Source of the DNA: RBG-16-66-20 sp035308765
GTDB taxonomy: Bacteria; Pseudomonadota; Gammaproteobacteria; Burkholderiales; SG8-39
Assembly (NCBI GenBank): GCA_035308765.1
Contig: DATGGA010000025.1
Span: 1-64,000, forward strand
Direction: 5' to 3'
DNA length: 64,000 nt
Under the pieces are notes generated by a model. That model ran no database searches and was not told where the DNA came from. It saw only the letters and a program-made list of their open reading frames with translations. Below are positions 15,135 to 23,517 of the stretch, piece by piece. The position numbers and the translations under genes are program-made. Every line of letters begins with the position of its first letter. The stretch's first letter is position 1.

Positions 15135-16738
15135 ACGTTCTTGAAGTGAAGGAATTGAGCATCGCCCTTCCCCCGGGGGCGGACCGTCCGCACGCCGTCT
15201 CGAAGGTTTCGTTCACGGTCGGGCGCGGCGAGATCGTCTGCCTGGTCGGCGAATCGGGCTCGGGCAAATCGGTGATCGCGCAAAGCGTGATGGGCCTGCT
15301 GGCGAAGACGCTGCCGGTCGCCTCCGGCTCGATCCGGCTGAACGGCGACGAGCTGGTGGGCATGTCCGAATCGGGGCTGCGCGAGCGCCGCGCCACGCGC
15401 ATGTCGATGATCTTCCAGGAGCCGATGACCGCGCTGAACCCGGTCATGACCTGCGGCGACCAGATCGACGAGGTCTTGAAGTTCCATTCCGGCCATTCGC
15501 GGGAAGAGCGGCGCAAACGCACCCTCAACATCGTCCGCGAGGTCGCGTTGCCGGAACCCGGGCGCATTGTCGCTTCCTACCCGCACCAGCTTTCCGGCGG
15601 ACAGCGCCAGCGCATCATGATCGCGATGGCGCTGGTGCTCGAGCCCGCGCTGCTGATCGCCGACGAGCCCACCACCGCACTCGATGTCACGACGCAGGCC
15701 CAGACCCTGCGCCTGATCGCGGAATTGCAGGCGAAGCACGGCACCGGCGTGCTGTTCATTACCCATGACTTCGGCGTAGTGGCGGAAATCGCGCACCGGG
15801 TGGCGGTGCTCCGGTTGGGCGAGCTGGTCGAACTCGGTACGCGCGACGAGGTGCTGAAGCACCCGCGGCACGAGTACACGAAAATGCTGATCCGCTCGGT
15901 GCCTACCCTGAAGCCGCACGGCCGCCCCGTAAACCAGGATACGCCCGTGGTGCTGGAAACCAGGCGGCTGTCGAAGATCTACGGCGCCCGCGGCTGGTTC
16001 GGGCGCGGGCGCGAAGTGCGCGCTGCCGAGGACGTGACGCTGGAAGTGCGCCGCGGCCAGACGCTGGGCATCGTCGGCGAATCGGGGTCCGGGAAATCCA
16101 CCGTCGCGCGCTGCATCGTGCGCCTGGTCGACCCGAGTTCGGGCGGGATCCGCATCGGCGGCACGGAAATCGCAACCATGGGCGCGACCGCGCTGCGGCC
16201 GCTGCGGCGCAAGGTGCAGATCGTGTTCCAGGACCCCTACCGCTCGCTCAATCCGCGCCGCACGGTGGGCGAAGCGATCATCGAGGGCCCGCTCAACTAC
16301 GGCGTCACCCGGGCCGCTGCGCTCGAACGCGCGACCAAGCTGATGGAGCTGGTGCGCATGGACAGCGCGGCGCTGTCGCGCTACCCGCACCAGTTCTCCG
16401 GCGGCCAGCGCCAGAGGATCTGCATAGCGCGGGCACTGGCGATGGAGCCTGAATTGCTGGTCGCGGATGAAGCGGTCTCCGCTCTCGATGTCTCGGTCCA
16501 GGCCCAGGTCCTGCAGCTGCTGGAGGAAATCCGGACCCGGCTGGATCTCGCGATGCTGTTCATCACCCATGACCTGCGCGTCGCCGCGCAGGTCTGCGAC
16601 CAGGTCGCGGTGATGTCCGGAGGGCGTGTAGTTGAATACGGCCCGGCGGAGGAAATCTTTCAGCGGCCGAAGCACGCCTACACCCGCGCCCTGTTCGACG
16701 CCGCGCCGGGACGGGATTTTGCGTTTGGCACGACGTAA
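15131..16738 (+). CDS. Peptide-type ABC transporter double ATP-binding protein (DppD-DppF fusion)
   Basis: A 535-residue cytoplasmic protein with two complete ATPase domains, energising the DppBC-like channel. Domain 1: Walker A GESGSGKS (residues about 38-45), signature LSGGQRQR, Walker B LLIADEPTTALD. Domain 2: Walker A GESGSGKST, signature FSGGQRQR, Walker B-like LLVADEAVSALD. The linker region carries the oligopeptide-transporter C-terminal pattern after domain 1 (HPRHEYTKMLIRSVP) and again at the end (RPKHAYTRALFDAAP). Fusion of the D and F subunits is common (YejF and GsiA type). It is last gene of the importer operon, 4-bp overlap with dppC. Confidence 0.95.
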   Translation: MNVLEVKELSIALPPGADRPHAVSKVSFTVGRGEIVCLVGESGSGKSVIAQSVMGLLAKTLPVASGSIRLNGDELVGMSESGLRERRATRMSMIFQEPMTALNPVMTCGDQIDEVLKFHSGHSREERRKRTLNIVREVALPEPGRIVASYPHQLSGGQRQRIMIAMALVLEPALLIADEPTTALDVTTQAQTLRLIAELQAKHGTGVLFITHDFGVVAEIAHRVAVLRLGELVELGTRDEVLKHPRHEYTKMLIRSVPTLKPHGRPVNQDTPVVLETRRLSKIYGARGWFGRGREVRAAEDVTLEVRRGQTLGIVGESGSGKSTVARCIVRLVDPSSGGIRIGGTEIATMGATALRPLRRKVQIVFQDPYRSLNPRRTVGEAIIEGPLNYGVTRAAALERATKLMELVRMDSAALSRYPHQFSGGQRQRICIARALAMEPELLVADEAVSALDVSVQAQVLQLLEEIRTRLDLAMLFITHDLRVAAQVCDQVAVMSGGRVVEYGPAEEIFQRPKHAYTRALFDAAPGRDFAFGTT

Positions 16739-16748
16739 AATCAGGCGC

Positions 16749-17525
16749 ATGGATCGTCTCGACGGGTCGAAAATCGTCGTCCCCGGGCTTGAAATACGGG
16801 TCGCCGGGCGTTGTACGTCCACCAACGCGGTCCTGTTGTCCGAACGGCCCGGCCATCCCGTCCTGCTCGCGGCCGAAGAGCAGACCGCAGGCCGCGGCAG
16901 GCGCGGCCGCAAATGGCGCTCGGCGCCCGGCGCGGGCGCGACTTTCTCCATCCTGCGGCGCATGCGCTGCGCGCCGCGCACGCTGGCCGGACTCTCCCTT
17001 GCGGTCGGCGTTGCCGCGGTGCGCGTGCTGCGCGCCCTCGGCGCCGGCGAAGCGGCGCTGAAATGGCCCAACGACCTGCTCGCGGGCGGCAGGCACGCGG
17101 GCGCGAAGCTGGGCGGGATCCTGATCCAGACGCGCCTGCACGAAGCGGAAGTGGTGGCGGTGGTCGGGATCGGCATCAATTGCCGCAGCGTGCGCGCGCT
17201 GGGAGCGCAATTGCGCCGCAGCGTCGTTTCGCTCGACGATCTGGTGAAGCCCGCGCTGGAGCGCAACGCGGTCATCGCCGCGGTCGCGCGCGAAGTGCTG
17301 GCGGCGCTGCAGGCCTACGAGCGATCCGGCCTTCCTGCGTTCGCAGCCGAATGGCGCGCGTTGCATGCGCACGAGGGCCGGCGGCTGCGCGTGCGCCTGG
17401 ACGACGGCCGCACCGTGAGCGGGATCGCCGCCGGCCTCGCGCCCAGCGGCGCGCTGCGCCTGCGGACGCGCAGCGGCATGCGGGACGTGGCGAGCGGCCG
17501 GATCGTTTCCGCGAGCGCGCCGTGA
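16749..17525 (+). CDS. birA: Biotin--[acetyl-CoA-carboxylase] ligase without DNA-binding domain
   Basis: A 258-residue enzyme that activates biotin with ATP and transfers it to biotin carboxyl carrier protein. It has the biotin/ATP loop EEQTAGRGRRGRKW (about 43-56), the KWPND motif, GIGINC, and a C-terminal SH3-like domain (RLRVRLDDGRTVSGIAAG). The N-terminal helix-turn-helix of bifunctional BirA is absent, so it should not repress biotin synthesis. The ATG at 16749 is preferred because upstream in-frame codons fall inside the ATPase gene and encode no domain. It overlaps coaX by GTGA, the conserved betaproteobacterial birA-coaX pair. Confidence 0.93.
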   Translation: MDRLDGSKIVVPGLEIRVAGRCTSTNAVLLSERPGHPVLLAAEEQTAGRGRRGRKWRSAPGAGATFSILRRMRCAPRTLAGLSLAVGVAAVRVLRALGAGEAALKWPNDLLAGGRHAGAKLGGILIQTRLHEAEVVAVVGIGINCRSVRALGAQLRRSVVSLDDLVKPALERNAVIAAVAREVLAALQAYERSGLPAFAAEWRALHAHEGRRLRVRLDDGRTVSGIAAGLAPSGALRLRTRSGMRDVASGRIVSASAP

Positions 17526-18283
17526 TCCTCGCCATCGACGCCGGCAATTCGCGCGTGAAGTGGGGCTGGTATGAACGCGGTGATCGCGGCGGCGGCTGGT
17601 CGGGCATCGCCAACGTCTCGCTGATCGAGTTCGCCGCCTCCAGCGACCACATCAACCCTTTCTCGGCCACCCACGACAATCCGGCGCGCATCGTCATTTC
17701 CAACGTCGCCGGCGAAGGCGCGCACCAGCTGCTGGTGAACTGGACCAGCATTTTCGATGCCGACCCGGAGTGGGTGCGCGGCGAGCGGGAACTGTGCGGC
17801 GTCAGGAACCGCTACGACCAGCCCGGGCTGCTGGGCCCCGACCGCTGGGCCGCCCTGATCGCGGCCAGGGCCATGGAACCCGGCCGCGCCTGCCTGGTGG
17901 TGAACGCCGGCACCTGCACCACGGTCGACATGCTCACCGCCGGCGGCGAATTCACCGGCGGCCTGATCCTGCCCGGCATCGACCTGATGCGTTTCGTGCT
18001 GCACGAGCATACCGGCCGCCTGCCGTTGCAGCAGGGGCGCTACGTGCAGGCGCCGCGCAACACGGTGGATGCGATCGAAAGCGGTTGCCGCCATGCCCAG
18101 GCCGGCGCGGTCGAGCGCATGTACCGCGCGGCGGGCGACGACTGCGCCTGCCTCGTTTCGGGCGGCGGCGGGCCCGCGCTCATCGAGCGGCTCGAGATGC
18201 CCTGCCGCTTCGTCGAAAACCTGGTGCTGGAGGGCCTTGCGCGCATCGGGGGCGAAAGTGCTGCCGGCAAGCGCCCCTCCTGA
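17522..18283 (+). CDS. coaX: Type III pantothenate kinase
   Basis: A 253-residue ASKHA-fold kinase for the first step of coenzyme A synthesis (pantothenate to 4'-phosphopantothenate). Visible motifs are the P-loop-like LAIDAGNSRVKWG (3-15), the GPDRWAALIAAR pantothenate motif, NAGTCTTVDML with its essential Asp, and GGLILPG. It needs no feedback inhibition by CoA in this family. The start is the GTG overlapping the birA stop. A SPOR-domain gene follows after 4 bp, forming a birA-coaX-SPOR unit. Confidence 0.95.
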   Translation: MILAIDAGNSRVKWGWYERGDRGGGWSGIANVSLIEFAASSDHINPFSATHDNPARIVISNVAGEGAHQLLVNWTSIFDADPEWVRGERELCGVRNRYDQPGLLGPDRWAALIAARAMEPGRACLVVNAGTCTTVDMLTAGGEFTGGLILPGIDLMRFVLHEHTGRLPLQQGRYVQAPRNTVDAIESGCRHAQAGAVERMYRAAGDDCACLVSGGGGPALIERLEMPCRFVENLVLEGLARIGGESAAGKRPS

Positions 18284-18287
18284 AGCG

Positions 18288-18947
18288 ATGAGAACGATTT
18301 TCCTGCTGCTGGTCGCCCTCAACCTGGCGCTGTTCGCCTGGGTGCGGTATTACGCGGCCGGCGACAGCACGACGGACCCGGAGCCGCTGCGCAGGCAGAT
18401 CAAGCCCGAAAGCATCCGCATCCTGGCCGGCCCTGAACTCGCCGGGCTGCCGGTGCTGAAGCCCAAACCCCCGGCGGAAGCTGTGGCGCAGGCGGCCTGC
18501 ATCGAGTGGGGCGGATTCGCGGTCGCCGAGGCGCCGCGCGCCGAGAAAGCGCTGGAGCCGCTGGCGCTCGGCGCGCGCCTGTCGCAACGGCGCAGCGAGG
18601 AGACCGCCGGCTGGTGGGTCTTCATCCCGCCGCAGGCCAACCGCGCGGCGGCGCTAAAGAAAACCGCAGAGTTGAAGGCGCTCGGCATCGACGATTTTTT
18701 CGTCACCCAGGAAGAAGGAAAGATGAACTGGGCCGTATCGCTGGGCGTATTCAGCAGCGAGGACGCGGCCAAGAGCCGGCTCGACGCGCTGCGCGCGAAG
18801 GGCGTGCGCAGCGCGCAGTCGGGCGAGCGCGAGACCAAAGTGATGAAGGTCTGGTTCCAGGCGCGCGGCGCGGATGCGCCGTTGCAGGCGAAACTGCGCG
18901 AAACCGCGCAAGGCTTCCCCGGCACCGAGGTGCGGGACTGCCCCTAG
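18288..18947 (+). CDS. SPOR domain-containing membrane-anchored protein
   Basis: A 219-residue protein with an N-terminal signal anchor (TIFLLLVALNLALFAWV, residues 3-19), a Pro-rich linker and a C-terminal SPOR-like region (about 105-190: WWVFIPPQANRAAALKKTAELKALG... VSLGVFSSEDAAKSRLDALRAKG). SPOR domains bind denuded septal peptidoglycan, so a periplasmic role in division or wall remodelling is likely. It follows coaX closely, an arrangement often seen in betaproteobacteria. It converges with the response regulator gene with a 4-bp overlap. Confidence 0.82.
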   Translation: MRTIFLLLVALNLALFAWVRYYAAGDSTTDPEPLRRQIKPESIRILAGPELAGLPVLKPKPPAEAVAQAACIEWGGFAVAEAPRAEKALEPLALGARLSQRRSEETAGWWVFIPPQANRAAALKKTAELKALGIDDFFVTQEEGKMNWAVSLGVFSSEDAAKSRLDALRAKGVRSAQSGERETKVMKVWFQARGADAPLQAKLRETAQGFPGTEVRDCP

Positions 18948-19324
18948 CCGATGGGGATGGCGCCGCCGGCCACGTGCTGGGCGACCAGTTCGAGCAGGCG
19001 GTCGGCGCGCACCGGCTTGGTCAGGTAGCCGACCGCGCCCAGTTCCTTGCCGCGGTGATCGCCGTCCTCCACGGAAGTGAGGAAGATGACCGGGATGTAG
19101 GGCAGAGTCTTGTCCGATTTCAGCGCCGCGACGAACTCGAAGCCGTCCATGTGCGGCATGTTGACGTCGGACAGGATCAGGTCGGGCGGATTCTTCAGCA
19201 CCTGGTAGCCGGCGTTGATCGCGTCGGGCGCGGTGCTGACCTCGTAGCCCGCCGAGGAGAGGTGCATGCGCAGCAGGTCGCACAGGCTCTCGTCGTCGTC
19301 CACCACCAGGATTTTCGCCGCCAT
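18944..19324 (-). CDS. Single-domain response regulator (CheY-like receiver)
   Basis: A 126-residue receiver domain without an output domain. The acidic pocket is VVDDDES (7-13), the phosphoacceptor is Asp53 in LILSDVNMPHMDG, the switch Thr/Ser is in PVIFLTS, and the conserved Lys is in YLTKPV. Such stand-alone receivers relay signals to motors, kinases or type IV pili. The pil cluster begins 1.5 kb away, but no chemosensory genes are nearby, so the partner is unknown. Confidence 0.92.
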   Translation of the reverse strand: MAAKILVVDDDESLCDLLRMHLSSAGYEVSTAPDAINAGYQVLKNPPDLILSDVNMPHMDGFEFVAALKSDKTLPYIPVIFLTSVEDGDHRGKELGAVGYLTKPVRADRLLELVAQHVAGGAIPIG

Positions 19325-19358
19325 CTTTCTTCAGTTCAGCGCTGCGGTAAGTGGATGC

Positions 19359-19829
19359 TCAGTTGGCGCAGGTCTGCTGCGTCGTCTGCTTCGTTTTTTC
19401 GACTTCTTGTGCCGTCTGACTTTCGTCCATGTAGTACCTTTGGCCGGCAGCGTCCGTGCGGGCGATACGTTGCCCAGACTGCAGAGTGCGCAGATATTCC
19501 TTCGCTCTGGCGCAGTCGTCTGCTTTCGCTGCCTTGGCCTGGCGATCCTTCTCAGCTTTCTCGCTCTCCTTCTTGGCCTCCTCCTGGCGCTTGCGGTATT
19601 CCTGCTCCTGCTCCGCCGGTGTCAGCGGACCCTTTTTTGCGTCCTTGGAGGCCGCTCCGGCCGAATCGGCCGGCCCGGGCGGCGGCGCCTTGATGGATGT
19701 CGCGTTGACGCCCGGCGGCGGAACATCGCTGTACCGCACCTTGCCATCCTTGTCGACCCACTTGTACAACTGCGCCTGCGTCGCGGCGGCGAAGCCGACG
19801 ATCGCAATGAAAAACAATATCTTTCTCAT
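19359..19829 (-). CDS. DUF4124 domain-containing secreted protein
   Basis: A 156-residue protein. The ATG at 19829 opens a signal peptide (MRKILFFIAIVGFAAATQA) and has a GGAGA site. The mature N-terminus QLYKWVDKDGKVRYSDVPPPG is the DUF4124 hallmark. A charged, probably helical stretch (EQEQEYRKRQEEAKKESEKAEKDR region) and a Cys-containing C-terminus follow. Function is unknown; DUF4124 proteins are envelope proteins common in beta- and gammaproteobacteria. Another DUF4124 gene lies at 29343-29978, on the far side of the pil cluster. Confidence 0.85.
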   Translation of the reverse strand: MRKILFFIAIVGFAAATQAQLYKWVDKDGKVRYSDVPPPGVNATSIKAPPPGPADSAGAASKDAKKGPLTPAEQEQEYRKRQEEAKKESEKAEKDRQAKAAKADDCARAKEYLRTLQSGQRIARTDAAGQRYYMDESQTAQEVEKTKQTTQQTCAN

Positions 19830-19905
19830 TTCATTCTCCCGATGCAAATGCCGCGCGGCTGTGCGCCCGGCCCGAGCAACTCAGGATGATACGGCCTATC
19901 GCACA

Positions 19906-20391
19906 CTACTTTCTACCGAGGTCGTGGATGGCATCCGCAATCATGCCGGTCCCTGCCGCGATCAGCAGGATGTCGCCCGCCACGCGCACGTAGCGGTATC
20001 CGGCGGGCGGCGCGCCCAGTTGCACGACCAGCGCGGGCGGCACGTCGTACCGGACCACCTCGGGCGGCAGAGGCCGGCCGACGGCCCATTTTTTTGCCTG
20101 GCCGGGCGGCATGCAACCGTCGTGCTTCTTGGCGAGGCCAGGCGGGCACCTGCCGGCTTGAAATTCCCCCTGGTAGTAATCCCGTACGGCTGTCCGGTGG
20201 CGATCGGCGAAATGGTGTCCGCCTTTTTCGTCCCGCCGGTCGTCATGGCCGCGGTCCTGCTCACCCTTCGCTTCCCGCTCCTCGCCCTTGCCGGCCCAGG
20301 GCGGTTTGTCCGCGAGCACCGGGACCGCAACCACCGCCGCCGAGGCCGCCACAGCAAGGATACGAATCGTTCCCAGAATCGCATGTCGCAC
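19906..20391 (-). CDS. RcnB/CigR-like periplasmic protein
   Basis: A 161-residue exported protein with a signal peptide (to about residue 27, VLADKPPWAGKG). A Gly/His/Asp/Arg-rich charged region follows, then the conserved PPGLAKKHDGCMPPGQAKKWAVGRPLP block and a final region with YRYVRVAGDILLIAAGTGMIADAI. This is the layout of proteins annotated as anti-virulence regulator CigR or RcnB family. The His-rich region could bind metal, as RcnB affects nickel and cobalt homeostasis, but that is inference. It is monocistronic, between a DUF4124 gene and tRNA-Thr. Confidence 0.78.
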   Translation of the reverse strand: MRHAILGTIRILAVAASAAVVAVPVLADKPPWAGKGEEREAKGEQDRGHDDRRDEKGGHHFADRHRTAVRDYYQGEFQAGRCPPGLAKKHDGCMPPGQAKKWAVGRPLPPEVVRYDVPPALVVQLGAPPAGYRYVRVAGDILLIAAGTGMIADAIHDLGRK

Positions 20392-20513
20392 GAATCATTC
20401 CTCCATATTTGCCAAACGCCCAGCATACGCTTCGCGTTTACGAGGATTTGCTCCCGCATTCGGCGGGATGTGACATTCGTCACTCTTGCGCGCGCGGCGA
20501 GCGGTCGAGAAAT

Positions 20514-20589
<76 letters not shown>

Positions 20590-20636
20590 ATACCTGCCGC
20601 ATCGACGCGCCGGCCGCCGCCCACGGCGAGCGGCGG

Positions 20637-20642
20637 ATTATA
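20637..20642 (-). promoter_or_regulatory. -10 element of the tRNA-Thr promoter
   Basis: A perfect TATAAT on the minus strand, 48 bp before the tRNA 5' end, followed by a GC-rich discriminator (CCGCCGC) typical of stringently controlled stable RNA promoters. The -35 at 17 bp is poor (GCCTGA). Another -10-like TATACT on the plus strand (20683-20688) may serve the pil operon. Confidence 0.5.
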
Positions 20643-20792
20643 CGCCCGCTGCCGCCGCCTCAGGCGCGTGAACCAGTTCCGCTATACTCGGCCGCGCCGC
20701 GCCGTCCGGTCCGCGATTCCTGCCGTTGGTCGCCCGACTTTGCGGCATGGACGGCGCCTAACTAATATCCACCATCGAGAAAGGATCGCTCC

Positions 20793-21203
20793 ATGCGCCG
20801 CCCAAGGGAGAGGGGATTCACCCTCATCGAAGTTATGATCACCGTCGTCATCGTCGGCATTCTTGCCGCGATCGCGTTGCCGTCGTACAACCAGTACCTC
20901 ACCAAGTCGCGCCGCTCCGAGGCGCAGCAGTTGATGACGCAGATCTCCTCGCAGCAGGCGCAGTATCTCTTCGACGCGAGGAGCTACACCGCGACGCTCG
21001 GTCCGAGCGGCCTGAACATGGCCCGCTCCAACTGGACGTGCACCACCAACTGCGTCGGCCAGTACTACACGGTCTCGATTTCTACCCTCACCAACACCGC
21101 GACCCCTCCGTATTACCAGATAACGGCGACGCCGAGCGGCTCCCAGATTCCGGACGGCAACCTCACGCTCGACAGCGTCGGCGCGAAGACCGGCACCTGG
21201 TAG
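20793..21203 (+). CDS. pilE: Type IV pilin PilE
   Basis: A 136-residue prepilin. The short basic leader ends in RERG, and peptidase PilD should cut before FTLIEVMITVVIVGILAAIALPSY. Glu at mature position 5 and the hydrophobic N-terminal helix are present. The globular part has QAQYLFDARSYTATLG, typical of PilE, and a Cys pair (CTTNC). AAAGGA lies 8-13 nt before the ATG. It is first of a pilE-fimT-pilV-pilW-pilX-pilY1 run. Whether it is the main fibre subunit or a minor pilin is not decided; PilE homologues in such clusters are usually minor pilins. Confidence 0.92.
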   Translation: MRRPRERGFTLIEVMITVVIVGILAAIALPSYNQYLTKSRRSEAQQLMTQISSQQAQYLFDARSYTATLGPSGLNMARSNWTCTTNCVGQYYTVSISTLTNTATPPYYQITATPSGSQIPDGNLTLDSVGAKTGTW

Positions 21204-21208
21204 GCGAC

Positions 21209-21697
21209 ATGGAGCGCGGATTCACCCTCATCGAAGTGATGGTCACCGTGGCGATAGTCGCGGTGCTCGCAAGTTTCGCGCTGCCGGGAGTGCGCGACTA
21301 CCTCGCCACCGGCGCGATCCGCGCGGCCAGTTCTGACTACTACGCGGCACTGCTCGCGGCGCGCTCGGAAGCGATCAAGCGGCGCACCAATGCGGTTGTC
21401 GCGCCCATTGGAACCACCTGGAACACCGGCTGGACGGTCACGGTGGGCGGCAACCTGTTCCAGCAGGCCGACGCGCTGCGGCCCGACATCTCAGTGCAGG
21501 TGAACGTCCCGGCATCCGCCACCACGACGCCGGTGACCTACGGGTCGAACGGCCGCGTGAGTTCAGGCGCGCAGATGGTCATTTTTTATTCGCCCACGCA
21601 AACCAGGATATTCGCGCGCTGCGTGAGCGTCGACACCAACGGCCTGCCGCGCGTGCGGATCGCCAACACCAATGTAGCGACCAATGGCTGCACCTGA
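21209..21697 (+). CDS. fimT: Minor pseudopilin FimT/GspH family
   Basis: A 162-residue prepilin with a very short leader (MERG) before FTLIEVMVTVAIVAVLASFALPG; the mature Glu5 is present. The C-terminal part follows the GspH/FimT pattern: AARSEAIKRRTNAVVAP, WNTGWTVTVGG, and a C-terminal Cys. Minor pilins of this type help prime pilus assembly, and some FimT proteins bind DNA during uptake. It begins 5 bp after pilE and overlaps pilV by 14 bp. FimU is the equivalent name in pseudomonads. Confidence 0.88.
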   Translation: MERGFTLIEVMVTVAIVAVLASFALPGVRDYLATGAIRAASSDYYAALLAARSEAIKRRTNAVVAPIGTTWNTGWTVTVGGNLFQQADALRPDISVQVNVPASATTTPVTYGSNGRVSSGAQMVIFYSPTQTRIFARCVSVDTNGLPRVRIANTNVATNGCT

Positions 21698-22331
21698 GAG
21701 AACAACACGCGGGCGCTCCTCGCAAGCGGGCTTCTCGCTGATCGAGATCCTGGTCGCGCTGCTGATCCTGACGGTCGGCCTGCTCGGGCTCGCCGGGATG
21801 CAGGCGGTGGCCCAGCGCTCCGAGGTCGAGTCCTACCAGCGCGCCCAGGCAATGGTGCTCATGAACGACATCCTCGACCGCATTAACGCCAATCGCAAGG
21901 CAGCCGCCTGCTACGCGATCACGACGGACTTTACCAATGGCGTGCCGTATGTCGGCACCAGCGGCTCCGGCCAATACAGCACCGGCGGCTACTCCTGCCC
22001 TTCGCTCGCCAGCAATCCGAACGCGGCTTCGCGCGCCGGCATTGACCTGCAGCTCATCGAGCAGGCGATGCTCGGCGCGAGCGAAACCCTGGGCAGCGCC
22101 AGCGTCGGTGCGCTGCTCGGCGCGCGCGCCTGCATCGGTTTCGACAGCGCGGCGCAGGCCTACACCGTCGCGATTGCCTGGCAGGGCCAGTCGCAAACGT
22201 TTTCGCCGGCCTCCTGGGCGGCGGGCAACAACCCGGCGGTTGCGCGCAACTGCGCGCTCAACCTGTACGGCACCGACACCCAGCGCCGCGTAATCTGGAC
22301 CACGCTGATGGTCGCCTCCCTGAGCAGCTGA
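21684..22331 (+). CDS. pilV: Minor pilin PilV
   Basis: A 215-residue prepilin. Leader ends at QAG, then FSLIEILVALLILTVGLLGLAGMQ, with Glu5. The SEVESYQRAQAMVLMNDILDRINANR segment following the helix is typical of PilV. Part of the PilVWX-FimU priming complex that sits at the pilus tip with PilY1. It overlaps fimT at its start and is followed by pilW after 4 bp. Confidence 0.9.
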   Translation: MAAPERTTRGRSSQAGFSLIEILVALLILTVGLLGLAGMQAVAQRSEVESYQRAQAMVLMNDILDRINANRKAAACYAITTDFTNGVPYVGTSGSGQYSTGGYSCPSLASNPNAASRAGIDLQLIEQAMLGASETLGSASVGALLGARACIGFDSAAQAYTVAIAWQGQSQTFSPASWAAGNNPAVARNCALNLYGTDTQRRVIWTTLMVASLSS

Positions 22332-22335
22332 CGCT

Positions 22336-23517
22336 ATGGTATCGACGATGGGCACCCGCAGCGCCCAGGCCGGCCTCTCGATCGTCGAGTTGATGGTTGC
22401 CATCACCATCGGCCTGCTGCTTCTGGCGGGGCTCGCCTCGATGTTCGGAAGCTCCAGCCGATCGCAGAACGAACTGCGGCGGGCGGCGGAGCAGATAGAG
22501 AACGGCCGCTACGCCATGGACACGATGACGCAGGACTTGCAGCTCGCCGGCTACTTCGGTCAGAACCGCGTCACCAGCACGCCGCCGACGTCGATGCCCG
22601 ATCCCTGTACGCTGACGATAGCGAACATGACCACGGCGGTCGCGATCGGAGTGCAGGGATACAGCTCGGGCGGACTGAGCAGCAGGCCCGCGCTTCCGGC
22701 AAGTTGCGCCACCTGGTTGCCCAACGCAAACCTCTCCAAGGGCAGCGACGTCGTCATCGTGTACCGCACGAACACCAGTTATCTGCCGATCGGGACGGCC
22801 ACGACCGCAGGCCAGTTGTACGTCCAGACCAACCCGGCGACATTCACAGTGCAGAACGGCGGCGGCACCACCAGCTGCACCAGCGGCGCGGACGGCAGCG
22901 CCTCGTCCATCACCCGCCGCTGCCTCACCCCCAACACCCTGCCCGACGAAATCTGCTCCTCGCTCTGTCCCGGCGGCTCGCCGGTTGGGTACATCCGCCA
23001 GCTCGTGGTGCACATATATTTTGTCGCGCCCTGCAACGTGCCCACCGGCGGCGGCAGCATCTGCACTGGCACGACTGATGACGGCGGCACGCGCATTCCG
23101 ACCCTGAAGCGCCTGGAGCTGACCGCATCCGGCGGCGCGGCCACATTCCAGATCACATCGATCGCGGAAGGCGTGGAATTCATGAAAGTCGAATATGGCA
23201 TCGACGACACGCCTTCGGCTGTGAACACGCAGACCGGTCTGGTCGGCGACGGCGCCACCGACCGGTATGTGCTGGCGCCGGCATTGTCAGACCTGACGAA
23301 CGCGGTGACCGTGCGGGTCGACTTGCTCGTACGTAACCCCGAGCCCTCGATCGGTTACACCGACTCGAAGACCTACAACCTGGGCGTCAACCCGGCCCTC
23401 CCCACGAGCCCGGCCGTCACCGTCACTTCAGTGAACTACGCCCCCACCTATCGGCGTCATGTCTACAGCTCGGAAATCCGGCTGGTCAACCTGAGCAGCC
23501 GCAAGGAGAATCCGTGA
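22336..23517 (+). CDS. pilW: Minor pilin PilW
   Basis: A 393-residue prepilin-like protein, large as usual for PilW. The leader ends at QAG; the mature N-terminus LSIVELMVAITIGLLLLAGLASMF has Glu5. RRAAEQIENGRYAMDTMTQDLQLAGYFG is a strong PilW signature. The C-terminal region has the predicted beta fold with VEFMKVEYGID. A second in-frame ATG (22348) could also start translation. It ends overlapping the pilX GTG start (GTGA). Confidence 0.92.
   Translation: MVSTMGTRSAQAGLSIVELMVAITIGLLLLAGLASMFGSSSRSQNELRRAAEQIENGRYAMDTMTQDLQLAGYFGQNRVTSTPPTSMPDPCTLTIANMTTAVAIGVQGYSSGGLSSRPALPASCATWLPNANLSKGSDVVIVYRTNTSYLPIGTATTAGQLYVQTNPATFTVQNGGGTTSCTSGADGSASSITRRCLTPNTLPDEICSSLCPGGSPVGYIRQLVVHIYFVAPCNVPTGGGSICTGTTDDGGTRIPTLKRLELTASGGAATFQITSIAEGVEFMKVEYGIDDTPSAVNTQTGLVGDGATDRYVLAPALSDLTNAVTVRVDLLVRNPEPSIGYTDSKTYNLGVNPALPTSPAVTVTSVNYAPTYRRHVYSSEIRLVNLSSRKENP

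Noticed and set aside
14798..17275. An 825-codon minus-strand frame
   Set aside because: It lies antisense to dppC, the double ATPase and birA, with no domains; high GC makes antisense frames long.
18944..19324. Response regulator as PilG/PilH of a pilus chemosensory system
   Set aside because: No pilI, pilJ or chpA nearby; a lone receiver cannot be assigned by sequence alone.
20700..20792. Sigma-54 promoter before pilE
   Set aside because: TTGGTCGCCCGACTTTGC has GG and GC 12 bases apart rather than 10, so the element does not fit.
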